64,000 bases of DNA. Origin: an uncultured Spartobacteria bacterium. GTDB taxonomy: Bacteria > Verrucomicrobiota > Verrucomicrobiia > Chthoniobacterales > Chthoniobacteraceae. The position numbers were made by a program, and so were the translations under genes. Below the pieces are notes generated by a model. The model did no database searches. It had not been told where the DNA came from and saw nothing but the letters and a program-made list of their open reading frames with translations. The stretch lies in the NCBI GenBank assembly GCA_903933715.1, contig CAIZLD010000045.1:1-64000 (forward strand), read 5' to 3'. Positions 55,413 to 64,000 of this stretch are shown in pieces (position 1 is the first letter of the stretch; each line of letters starts with the position of its first letter).

Positions 55413-56159
55413 AAACGATGGCCCCCCGGCTGCCTCGATCCGGTCCACCACACGCAGAAAATCGCGCACCGTCTCGCTCCGCAGATTTTTCCCCGTCGAG
55501 GCTTGATGAATCCGATAAAAGGCCAGCGGTTCATTAATAAAATAGAGATCTCCGTGCAGGAGCAGGCGCAACCAGAGATCAATATCCGTGCAATAAACCA
55601 CGGACGGTTCAAAAAGCCCGGTTTTTTGGAGAAGTCCGGCGCGGAACATCACGGCGACCGGGTCTCCAATCGTGTTGGTCCCTGTGAGCAGCCCTTGCCG
55701 AACGGCTGGGCGGCCGGGATAAAGCCCCGATCTTTTGTAGCATGCCCGCACGAACAACGGTCGTCCACGAGCGCTCACCACCTGCCTGCTTGCCGCGACC
55801 AACGCCGCCGAAGGGTGTTCATCCAACATCCGCGCCTGGCGTTCCAGGCAGTCGGGGCGTAGCGCGTCGTCCCCGCAAACCAGCTTGATATAGCGCCCCC
55901 GCGCCAGCCCGATAACCTTGTTCCAGTTGCCCACCATTCCGAGTCGTTCGGGGTTGCGGTAAAACCGCAGGCGCGGATCGGCCACGCGGGCCATTAGCGC
56001 TTCGATCACCTCGGCGGTGCCGTCTGTGGAGGCATCGTCGGTCATGACGAGTTCCCAGTCCGAATCGGTTTGCGCCAGAATGGACCCGACCGTCTCTTCC
56101 ACATAAGCAGCCCCTTGATAAAAGGGGATGCAAACCGAAATGGCGGGAGGCCGGTTCAT
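55323..56159 (-). CDS. GT2-family glycosyltransferase
   Basis: A 278-residue cytosolic GT2 enzyme: VCIPFYQGAAYVEETVGSIL, MTDDASTDGT, KLVCGDDALRPDCL (metal-binding DxD-like), and VYCTDIDLWLRLLLHGD before LAFYRIHQASTGKN. Likely part of surface polysaccharide assembly. It converges on the DPM1-like gene with a 90-base overlap of the two 3' ends. Confidence 0.9.
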   Translation of the reverse strand: MNRPPAISVCIPFYQGAAYVEETVGSILAQTDSDWELVMTDDASTDGTAEVIEALMARVADPRLRFYRNPERLGMVGNWNKVIGLARGRYIKLVCGDDALRPDCLERQARMLDEHPSAALVAASRQVVSARGRPLFVRACYKRSGLYPGRPAVRQGLLTGTNTIGDPVAVMFRAGLLQKTGLFEPSVVYCTDIDLWLRLLLHGDLYFINEPLAFYRIHQASTGKNLRSETVRDFLRVVDRIEAAGGPSFSRLQRRWIATQSRIKNWLRHSVYVLLAQR

Positions 56160-56503
56160 GCTGAAGGAAAGTAGATGAGTCGGAGATCTTGCGCCCGGTA
56201 ATTAAAAAGGTTTGGCAAAACGCGGTGCAGTAAATCGAGATCGAAATAGCCGCTCTGTATTCCCTGATACAAGCTTTTTACAGGGAGTTTGGCCCAAAAC
56301 GAGGGATTTTTTGGCATTTTGAAATAAATCGACGGCTCGCAAAGCCCGTCATTAGGGGATCTTGAGACGAAATTCCCTATTCCCTGTTTCATGAAATATC
56401 AGGGAGCTTCTTCTTCCGATTAGTCACTTTCGTTCCAATTTGGCCCCACAGGGGTTTCGGAATACAGAAGCGCTTTACAGCCTTGGCCACCCGTTCGGCG
56501 GAT
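56160..56503. other. Intergenic region with imperfect repeats
   Basis: About 340 bases between a glycosyltransferase start and the restriction enzyme stop. Short words (TATTCCCTG, AGGGA, ATTCCCT) recur, with one hairpin at about 56380-56410 (TTTCATGAAA core). A 78-codon frame on the minus strand looks like chance. I see no gene. Confidence 0.35.
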
Positions 56504-59500
56504 TCAGACAAATGCTTTGGGCCAGCCGCCGTATTTTTCAATCACTGCATCAATCTCCAGCATAAGAAGTTGCGTTTCGGAAAGCACTGCTACGAGCCGA
56601 GAATAGCCTGCGAGGTCGTCAAAAGAAAGCGTGCGGCCAACGCGGTCTTTAAGCCAACGCTCAGCGGGCCGATACCCACCGATGGGAAACCGCCAGACCG
56701 TTTCCGGGATTCCTTCAAAATATTGTTTCTCGTTAACCCAGACACGCCCAGCCTGATCCTGGATCTCACCTGACCGCAGTTCGTAACAAACTTTCTCCAC
56801 GACGTTGTTGCCTTTGATCGGAAACGAACTGGCGCTTCCATCGCCTTTGCCGCGCGCGTGCAAATCGACCAACCTACCGCCCAATTCAGCAAGCCTCGCA
56901 AAGAGGTTTCCGTCGCAGGTGATCGGCAGCCGAGGAAAATCCGCGCGCAAAAAGTCGGCGTAGCGCTCGCGATAGCCAGGCGAATGGAAAACGGCGTAGG
57001 CGTAGTTAAAAATCAACTCCGGCCCGACCTGCTTCTTCGATATTTTTCCGAGCCCTTCGCTGACGAACGTGACACCTAGCCGCGCGCAGATATCTTTGAC
57101 GAAGCTGGGGCTGAAATTAGGGCAACGTAATTCCTTTTCCACCTTATCGTGCACAAATAGATCGTCGTCGGGAAGGTTCCCGTTCGGATAGAGGTAGAGA
57201 GGGAATACAGAAGCGTTGTCGAAAGGAGATACGGCGTCTTTATCTGCCATATGTCTAGTAACGAAAAAGCTATCAAGGTTTCCTCGACGAGGATTACGAA
57301 CAGTTAGAAGCGCAAGATTGTGTCCAGCGAGCATGTGCTGCATCAGCGATGTCCGAGGGTAGGCCATCCATCCTTTTGTTTGGCCTGTAAAGATGCTTAT
57401 ACGCTCGTCGAAAGGACGATAGGTAATCTCCACTTTCACTCCTTTCGCAGACATCAAATCTTTTTTCGCCCACGCTATACGCCAGTCGCGACCGTCGGCG
57501 GAAAGTTCGAAGCGTTGGCGCAACGCATGCTCGTCTCTGCTCGTGAAAGCATCAACAGTCGTGGTTAGTTCTTTTTCGGTAAAATGATATACTAGCCGGT
57601 CACGCTTGGTTTGAATTCCGGTATTCCGAACCGGAAAAATGTCGGTGATGCTCGGATAATCCGCATATTCCGCTTGCTGAGCATAGTTTTTTGGTACGAA
57701 GAAGAAATTTGGCGAACGGGCATCCAGCTTCTCCCATTTGGTAGTCGCTATCGTATGCGCATCGAGCCACTGGTATTTTGTGGTGCGTTTGCCCCAAAGA
57801 TCAGCATGGCGAACGATGGCGTATTTACTCGTTTTCTTCTTTGCTGCAGGCGGAAGTTTTACGAACAGGACAATTGCGACTCCAATGGTAATATCAAAGA
57901 CGTTGTCATCCTTCTCGCCAGCGGGCGCGGTTTCCTGCTTCTTCGCGGAACCGTGCAGGTTCAAAACATAGATTTCGTCGAAAGTTTCCAGCAGACTTTC
58001 TCGCATCCTTCTGTGGGTAAGACCATCGAGGTAGACGTTGTTGGTAATATATCCAACGATGCCCTGTCCCGTCTGGTCAATTCGCCAATGCGCCCAACGG
58101 ATGAATTTGATAAAGTCATCGTTAAGATTGATCTTCTTTTCCTTCAATCCCCGTTTGTAATCGTCAAGCAGCCCCAGAATCCACGGATGCCTGTTTTGCT
58201 GACCGAAGTTCGAGTATGGCGGATTGCCGAGAATGACGAGCACGGGTTTCTGTGTCTTAACCTCGTAGGCGGAGTTCGCCTCTTCGTAAAGCATTCGCAG
58301 CGGTCCGAGTTGCGCCACCTTCTCCCCCATATCCTCAAGAGTATTGGTCAGATACACATTGATGCGCTCGTCGATTTGTGTTTGGTAGTTCCACTGTTTG
58401 CGAGCGTTCGGTTCCTTATCCCGCGCAGCCAGGGCTAGCCCAAGCTTGAAGTGTGCTACAGCATAGGGAGCCATCAGCAACTCGAAACCAAACAGGCGCG
58501 GCAGAAGATGCTCATGCACGTAATCACCCCAAGCACCTGCATTATGTTTTCGCTCAAACTGATCACGAATATGATCCATGACGCGATAGAGGAACGTAGC
58601 CGTGCCAGTCGCTGGGTCGAGAATAAGGACGCGATGCGATTCCTTGCGAATCTCTTTTTTGCCTTCCTTTCGGACGGTTTCGATTTTCGAGCGGTCGGCC
58701 AGCCCATCCGCGATGGCAAACTTCTCTTTAAGCAGCACATCCAGACTTTCGACAATATAGTTCACGATCGGCTCAGGCGTATAATAGACTCCGCGAAGTT
58801 CCCGCAATTTTGGGTCATACGCTTTTAGAAAAGTTTCGTAGAAGTGAATGACGGGGTCGGTGCGACGCCCCCGCTTTCCGAAATCGGCAAGGATCGCTTC
58901 GGTATCCGCATGTGCAAGCGTTTGAACGAGGTCACCGACAAAACCGGCGAACGGTTCATCATCAAGATTCGGACCTGTGATTTCGTAGAAGAAGTCGCGA
59001 AGAAATGGGTTGCTGCGTGGAATGAGTCTTTGCGCTTGTTCACGAGTGAATGTTTTTCCTGGTTCGACGGCGCGCGCAGAGAAGAGGCCATAGGCAAGCG
59101 TCTGCGCGAAAATATCGGCGAACTTGGTGCAGGCTTTGGCGTCCTGCTCCGCGTCCGAACGTCTGCCTAGTTCGGGGAGCAGCGTCGCGGCGAGTGCTTC
59201 GCGCCAGGAGCGGAGCTGACGCGACGCTTTGCCGATGGCGAACGATTCGATGATGATGTCACGAATGAGATGAGTAAAATGCGCCAGTCGGAGTGCCAGA
59301 TCCGATGCGGAAACGATGCGCACCGGCGTTTGCTGGAAAAATGAATCGATGAGCTTCAGCGCATTTGCCTGTTCGCCAGGGTCGGAGACGATTCTTCCTC
59401 GTTTGCCAAACTGTCCAAGCGATGCCCTTCCACGGGTTTCCACACCGTTCTCGCCGCGCACATACCATCGGAAATCGAGATAATTGGTGAGCAGAAGGTT

Positions 59501-59797
59501 CGGGAGGTGTTGACGATATCGCGTTAATTGCTCGCTTTTTTCCGTTTCAACAAGATCAGCATCGACATCCTTTGCTTCGACATAGCCAAGCGTGAGTTGG
59601 TCTCTTTTTCGTGAAATGACGTAATCCGGCGCTCCGCATTTTTCGCGTTTCGGTTCGTTTGTCGCCTCGACCCCGCCGTGAGACAGGCCCTCCAAGAGTT
59701 TCTTCAGAAACGGACGATAAGTGTGCTCTGTGGCATTGTTTCGATTATACGCTTGCTCGATCGATCCGAGATAATCCGTAAAAAGGCTATTTATCAT
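56504..59797 (-). CDS. Single-chain type IIG-like restriction-modification enzyme
   Basis: A 1097-residue fused enzyme. The N-terminal nuclease domain has APDYVI (Pro57-Asp58) and GYVEAKDV (Glu74-x-Lys76), a PD-(D/E)xK site. A helical linker follows; then the adenine methylase with GVYYTPEPIVNYIV near 337, AdoMet motif I ILDPATGTATFL near 392-403, NPPY near 525-528 (catalytic motif IV), and a C-terminal target-recognition domain. There is no helicase between them, unlike type ISP enzymes. It can both modify and cut, without partners. AT-richer than the core, likely acquired. Confidence 0.88.
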   Translation of the reverse strand: MINSLFTDYLGSIEQAYNRNNATEHTYRPFLKKLLEGLSHGGVEATNEPKREKCGAPDYVISRKRDQLTLGYVEAKDVDADLVETEKSEQLTRYRQHLPNLLLTNYLDFRWYVRGENGVETRGRASLGQFGKRGRIVSDPGEQANALKLIDSFFQQTPVRIVSASDLALRLAHFTHLIRDIIIESFAIGKASRQLRSWREALAATLLPELGRRSDAEQDAKACTKFADIFAQTLAYGLFSARAVEPGKTFTREQAQRLIPRSNPFLRDFFYEITGPNLDDEPFAGFVGDLVQTLAHADTEAILADFGKRGRRTDPVIHFYETFLKAYDPKLRELRGVYYTPEPIVNYIVESLDVLLKEKFAIADGLADRSKIETVRKEGKKEIRKESHRVLILDPATGTATFLYRVMDHIRDQFERKHNAGAWGDYVHEHLLPRLFGFELLMAPYAVAHFKLGLALAARDKEPNARKQWNYQTQIDERINVYLTNTLEDMGEKVAQLGPLRMLYEEANSAYEVKTQKPVLVILGNPPYSNFGQQNRHPWILGLLDDYKRGLKEKKINLNDDFIKFIRWAHWRIDQTGQGIVGYITNNVYLDGLTHRRMRESLLETFDEIYVLNLHGSAKKQETAPAGEKDDNVFDITIGVAIVLFVKLPPAAKKKTSKYAIVRHADLWGKRTTKYQWLDAHTIATTKWEKLDARSPNFFFVPKNYAQQAEYADYPSITDIFPVRNTGIQTKRDRLVYHFTEKELTTTVDAFTSRDEHALRQRFELSADGRDWRIAWAKKDLMSAKGVKVEITYRPFDERISIFTGQTKGWMAYPRTSLMQHMLAGHNLALLTVRNPRRGNLDSFFVTRHMADKDAVSPFDNASVFPLYLYPNGNLPDDDLFVHDKVEKELRCPNFSPSFVKDICARLGVTFVSEGLGKISKKQVGPELIFNYAYAVFHSPGYRERYADFLRADFPRLPITCDGNLFARLAELGGRLVDLHARGKGDGSASSFPIKGNNVVEKVCYELRSGEIQDQAGRVWVNEKQYFEGIPETVWRFPIGGYRPAERWLKDRVGRTLSFDDLAGYSRLVAVLSETQLLMLEIDAVIEKYGGWPKAFV

Positions 59798-60756
59798 ACC
59801 GTGAAAAAGGGGGGCGGTGTGCCGCGCCTAATTCGTTCGGAAATGCAGAATCAAGGGTCAGTTAAAACCGGTAAGAGAAGCGGCAAAAAACCGGGGTGAT
59901 ATCACAGATAATCCCTGAGCCTCCATGGTTATCTGAAAGGGACGGTCAATATCCCAAGCCCTGCCCGTGGGCATTTGCATGTTTCTTCGAGGTGCCGAGT
60001 AATCCTGGCCCATACCCGGCTTGCCGGACGCGTGGCAACTACGTTCCCTCCGCTCATTTTTTCCTCGTGGCTGGGAATCCCGTGTCAAATTTCAAGAGTT
60101 GACCCCGTTCACGTTCATACTGATGGAGGGTTGACGGAGCGGCGCTCGTTTTGAAAATGGCGGGCGGCATAGCCAAGGAGAGTCGCGTTTCTGACCCGGT
60201 TCGCAACGAGATTTTGTCGGGGCTGCAAAACAAATCTCTGCGAGGTTGACGGGGACGAGCACTGGATGGAGGAGGGCCCGTGTGCTGGAACGTTCGGATG
60301 GTAAAGCGCAAGCTGCAATCGCGTGGCCTCTGTAGCTCAGAAGCTTTGCTTGGTGCTTAATTTAATGGGAGTGCTCGTTCACCGCCCTATGGTATGGTTT
60401 TGCTCTGAATGCCCCCGTGGCTGCCAAAACTACTGATTGAACGGAGTGTTACTCTCCTTGTTGCGACCGTGCCGTGCAGCGGGCATTTCGCTAACCCGGC
60501 GAGTTTGGCGATGCCGGGAGGTATACGGAGTGCGCGACGGCTCCCGAGGTCTTGCTCATTCGCGGCGTTAAGGCAGCCGCAGCGCCCGTTGTCGCGCTCA
60601 TTTATGCTCGGGTTTTTTGATTGCATTTTCGATGGAGGGGCTCCCTGAGCCAAGCTCTTACAGATACCGAAGCCGGAAAAGTGCTCCGTTGGCAAGATAA
60701 AAAACTATTAAGTATGAGCTGGATACATATCTCCCGGCATCGGAAGGCTGCGCCTA
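59798..60756. other. Gene-poor region
   Basis: About 960 bases between the restriction enzyme start and the IS fragment. Short open frames are present on both strands but none has clear similarity or a ribosome-binding site. It may contain decayed mobile DNA. I see no RNA gene or strong repeat. Confidence 0.35.
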
Positions 60757-61493
60757 GAGCCTGTCATGCACATTAGCGGAAAAGGGAATTGAGCATGAGG
60801 CAAGCGAAGGCGAGCCAGTGAAGGCCGGCAAGAGTTGGAGCAAGGCGTTCATAATCGCGGGCCAGCCTTCGGAAACGGGCGGCCCAACCAAAAGAACGCT
60901 CTACAACCCAGCGCCTGGGTAAAAGGATAAATCCGCGTTTGGCTTCCTGCAATTTGATGACCGCAAGGCGTATACCCTGGGCTGCATCGGTTGCGGGTTG
61001 CTCTCCTGTGTAGCCTTGATCAACAAAGGCCACTTGCACGCTTTCGCCGGTTACCTCCTGCACATCGCGAGCGAGATCGGCGACTTGGGCGCGCTCCCGT
61101 TCATTGGCCGGGGTAATTTTCAAGGCAAGAAGATGCCCCAGTGTATCCACGGCTGCGTGAACCTTGGAGCCTTTGCGCCGCTTATGCCCATCGTAACCTG
61201 CCCGAGCGCCACTTTCAGGCGTGGATTGCATGATGCGGCCATCAAGGATGACGGCGCTAGGGGCATTTCTCCCAGCAGCCAAGCGCAGAATTGCTCGCAA
61301 GTCGTGCGCCATCGCTTCAAAACACCCCGCTTCCACCCACCGATGAGTCTGCTGGTGGACGGCATGCCAGGGAGGCAGATCGTTGGGCATCATTCTCCAC
61401 GGACACCCCGCACGAACCATCCAGCGCAGAGCGTTAAAGATTTCCCTCAAAGAATGATCCCGTTGTGGCGCATCCTCCTTCATTAAGGTCGGG
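60757..61493 (-). mobile_element. IS5-family insertion sequence, 5'-truncated
   Basis: The 3' end begins with GAGCCTGTCATGCACATTA just after a CTA target, resembling the terminal repeat of IS427-group IS5 elements that use TA targets. The transposase frame continues to about 61493, where similarity ends abruptly and the AsmA-like gene begins. No matching upstream terminal repeat is present, so the left part of the IS has been lost. Confidence 0.7.
60773..61483 (-). pseudogene. IS5-family transposase, N-terminus missing
   Basis: About 236 residues from MKEDAPQRDHSLREIFNALRWMVRAGCPWRMMPNDLPPW. DDE residues: D in SAVILDGRI, D in VAFVDQGYTG, E in RRWVVERSFGWAARFRRLARDYERL. Complete members have about 20-25 further residues (a YPSDLTDEEWA-like segment); here they are replaced by a sequence from the adjacent gene. 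The frame is open, but the loss of the start and of one IS end makes it inactive by itself. Confidence 0.8.
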
Positions 61494-62126
61494 TTCCATG
61501 GGGCTCGGTGGAAATCCAATCTGAACATGGGTCATTGGTAGCGCTTCCAGCCCGAGGGACTCTGCTGTAAGATCGCCATGCCAACCGGCCATGCTTCGTC
61601 GAGCAGCACAGTTCAAGCCGCTAGCCAACGCAGGTTGGTTTGCTCCGTAAAGGATTGTCACGTTTTTTGCAGTCAACGCGGTGAGCACGATTTTGGATTT
61701 GTGCGTTTCCGACGAGTGGTCTGGAGCTATTGAACTGGAGGACATCAGTTGGTGAGGAAGACGGATGTGCTCCTTCAAGAATCGAATCCGATCTCCCTGA
61801 CTTAGTGTGACCGAGCAATTTTCAATCGTCGCTTCCATTGGAATGATTCCTGAACTCCATTCGCTCCAACGAATCTGGCACGAAGCGTTAGCTACGGTCA
61901 CTTTTTCCACGGGAGCTGCCTGTTCCTTCGGTGTCAGAATCACCTCATGTAGACTTACTCGGCCATCCAAAAGCTCCATGCTGAACGTTCGCATTTGAAC
62001 CTCTGAACCGGTTGCGGATTCGATGGCTCGCAATGTTTGCGTGCGGACCCAACTCTTCGCTGTGAAGTAGCAGAGAACCATTCCGAGGATCAAACAGATC
62101 CCCAAGCCCAAAAGCAGTTTTTTCAT
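61434..62126 (-). pseudogene. AsmA-like exported protein, truncated by IS
   Basis: 230 residues from ATG at 62126 (MKKLLLGLGICLILGMVLCYFTAKSWV), one N-terminal membrane helix, then GSEVQMRTFSMELLDGRVSLHEVILTP, the style of AsmA/DUF3971-like lipid-handling proteins. The expected long β-rich body is cut: the last ~20 codons (EPDLNEGGCATTGSFF) read out of frame through the IS transposase. Probably non-functional. Confidence 0.6.
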
Positions 62127-62317
62127 CCTGCCGGGAGGTTCTACGGAGCAATGGAGGGGATGAAAAGGCAAAAAATCCAGCACCTGATTCCATAATACTT
62201 TCTATGGCGTCCCAGTGCTACGTTTCAGAACCGAGTCTTGCCAACATCCCCCTGAGCCGTCTAAATACATCACATTGGACTGACTATGAAGGAAATTGCT
62301 CAACGTCTTCACCCTGA

Positions 62318-64000
62318 ATGAATGGAATCCGAAATCGCCCACCGAGGCTTGGATGGTGGGGTATCCCACGCCGAATTGCTATCCTGCCGCGCCCACGCTC
62401 TGCCTCCCTCGTGATCTGCTGGATGGCACTCATTACAGCCTTGTTTCCACTGAAGAGAGCTGAGGCCGCAGACGAGCCCGTCCCAGCGGCGGATGCCCTC
62501 GTGAAATACGCGGAGTCGCTGGGCAAAACCGGCGAAGCCGTCACGCTCGGCCCCGATGGTCTCACCATCCAAGGCTCCACCTTAAAAGGCAGTTCCGTGG
62601 TTCGCCCCTCCGTCGCCTTGTCCCGTGCTGCGGAACTTTATGCAGAAGCAGCGGGAGAAACAAACAGTAACAAGCTCCTCAAAAGGGCTTTGGATATCTG
62701 GAAGTTGCTGAATGACCCCCGCAGCCCCGTGGGGTTCCTGCGCCATTACAGCCAGACGAAAAAATCCCAGAACCCTGCATTTGCAACGTATTGCACCGTG
62801 ATGCTCGCCAATTGCTACTGCGACCAAGGCGACAAAGCATCCGCAGAAACACTCCTGGCTCCGTATCTGAGCGAGAGTTCCTCGGTCGAGTCGCCCGCCT
62901 TCGCCAAAGCCACCTATGCCGGATACCTCTTGAGCGACGGCGAAATTGATAAAGCACGGGAGATCGCGCAGGACGTCGTTGAAAAAGTCCCGCGCCCGGA
63001 TTTCTCATACGAGGTCAGCGATGCCTACACTGTGGCCCTCAACGTCTTAGCTGCGGTTCCCTACCTATCCAAAGCGGGCAGCGTCACCTCCACATCGAAC
63101 GAGGCAAAAATACTCAAGGATATCGAGGGAAACCCCCGACGCTACTGGCAATTGGCAGGCATCGTCTACGCAGCCGGAGACAGACAGAAAGCCATTTCTT
63201 ATTGGGACGAATATCGGAAGCGATTCCCTACGGAAGAAACTTCGCGTTATGCCGCCATGAGTGCGGCCAAAGCCTACGAAGAACTCAAAAAACCTGATAA
63301 GGCCATCGAATATTACAGCGGCATCAGCGTTCAATACCCTGATTATCCAGAAGGATGGCAGGCGAGCCTCAAAGCGGCGACATTGTTAAACCAGTCCAAA
63401 CGGCTCAAAGAAGCCCTCGAACTTCTTGAAAAATCAAGCGTCAACAGTAGGTCAGCGCAAGGCAAAGCCTCGATTCTTGCAGCGCAAGCGCAACTCCTTG
63501 CCCAGAACCAAATGCTGGATGAGTCCGCCGAAAAATACATGGGCCTGCTCATTAAATACGGGGATCAGGATGCCGCAAAGGACGCCATAAACAGCCTTCG
63601 CAAAATCATCCCCCAAGTCAAAAAATGGAAATACTTCACGCAAGCCATCCAAAACTGGTTGAGCGGAAAGTTCGGCCGGGCGGGGCAAGTAGGCGGCTCC
63701 CAGTTGAACCTGAGCGACGCCTCTCAAATGCGGCGCTTAGTGCTCAGCTTCTATGTTGAAAATAATGATGTGAACGGCGGAATCGCCTGGCTCAAGGCGC
63801 TGGGGATGAAGAGCGAGGAAAAAGAGCGCAATTGGTATATCCGAGATGAAGCCTGGCTAGACTCCCAAATTGCGCAAAAAACCGAGTCAAACACAGCCAA
63901 AGCGTCCCGGCAGGATATATCGAACGCGGTGAAGCTGGGCTTGAGTGCATGGAAAATCGCCCCCGACACCGAGGAAGGTCTAGCTGGCTTGAAGGCGTCC
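62318..64000 (+). CDS. TPR-repeat exported protein (5' part; runs off the window)
   Basis: From ATG at 62318 the frame is open to the window end (561 codons seen). A basic N-terminus precedes a hydrophobic segment (SLVICWMALITALFPL) and AEAAD, consistent with a signal sequence; an internal ATG at the Met of this segment is an alternative start. TPR-like units follow, for example LAGIVYAAGDRQKAISYWDEYRKRFP and AAKAYEELKKPDKAIEYYSGISVQYPDYPEGW. Likely a periplasmic scaffold. No named family. Confidence 0.75.
   Translation, partial: MNGIRNRPPRLGWWGIPRRIAILPRPRSASLVICWMALITALFPLKRAEAADEPVPAADALVKYAESLGKTGEAVTLGPDGLTIQGSTLKGSSVVRPSVALSRAAELYAEAAGETNSNKLLKRALDIWKLLNDPRSPVGFLRHYSQTKKSQNPAFATYCTVMLANCYCDQGDKASAETLLAPYLSESSSVESPAFAKATYAGYLLSDGEIDKAREIAQDVVEKVPRPDFSYEVSDAYTVALNVLAAVPYLSKAGSVTSTSNEAKILKDIEGNPRRYWQLAGIVYAAGDRQKAISYWDEYRKRFPTEETSRYAAMSAAKAYEELKKPDKAIEYYSGISVQYPDYPEGWQASLKAATLLNQSKRLKEALELLEKSSVNSRSAQGKASILAAQAQLLAQNQMLDESAEKYMGLLIKYGDQDAAKDAINSLRKIIPQVKKWKYFTQAIQNWLSGKFGRAGQVGGSQLNLSDASQMRRLVLSFYVENNDVNGGIAWLKALGMKSEEKERNWYIRDEAWLDSQIAQKTESNTAKASRQDISNAVKLGLSAWKIAPDTEEGLAGLKAS

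Noticed and set aside
56156-56392. 78-codon minus-strand frame after the GT2 gene
   Set aside because: It lies in repetitive AT-rich DNA with no ribosome-binding site or motif; looks like chance.
60409-60648. Short frames in the gene-poor region
   Set aside because: Overlapping frames on both strands are equally open, with no similarity or start signal.

Overview
This 64-kb window looks like chromosomal DNA of a GC-rich Gram-negative bacterium, most probably a member of the Verrucomicrobiota. Support comes from a PEP-CTERM protein, type II secretion genes, a complete Mla phospholipid-transport operon, a signal-peptide-like extension on the F-ATPase a subunit, and many palindromic intergenic repeats. 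The phylum is inferred from gene style; no rRNA is present to prove it. The two ends of the window are visibly more AT-rich and accessory in character, and the middle is a housekeeping core.

Left end (1-6840): part of an integrated element. It holds an unknown protein, a two-gene restriction-modification system (a 946-aa adenine methylase plus a small protein with a PD-(D/E)xK-like motif), a ribbon-helix-helix regulator and a large serine recombinase. The recombinase gene ends exactly where comM is cut off after its ...GALNP residues, so comM is the apparent integration site and one element junction lies near 6830-6845.

Core (6829-56159): broken comM, pdxH, tRNA-Gly, sucCD, a PEP-CTERM protein, ilvB, a divergent type II secretion block (gspD-gspE one way, pseudopilins H-I-J-K the other), a peroxiredoxin, a WalJ-like hydrolase, etfBA, an RRM protein, the whole F1Fo ATP synthase operon (atpB-E-F-H-A-G-D-C on the minus strand), lysA, a primary-type sigma factor, acnA, tRNA-Glu, a rluB-like/HAD/rmlD-like cluster, mlaE-F-D-C-A, a GTPase-like protein with a degenerate P-loop, and a surface-glycan cluster with a membrane protein and two GT2 glycosyltransferases.

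Right end (56160-64000): a single-chain type IIG-like restriction-modification enzyme, a gene-poor stretch, a 5'-truncated IS5-family element that cuts off an AsmA-like gene, and the start of a TPR protein that leaves the window.

The most unusual content is the repeats. Four ~265-bp palindromic elements with TA dinucleotides at both ends sit between genes; two of them supply the last base of the upstream gene's TAG stop codon. A second family (two full and two partial copies) follows the stop codons of gspK, etfA, atpC and mlaA. A third family of ~155 bp occupies three consecutive gaps of the atp operon. Further word-repeat palindromes occur in other gaps.
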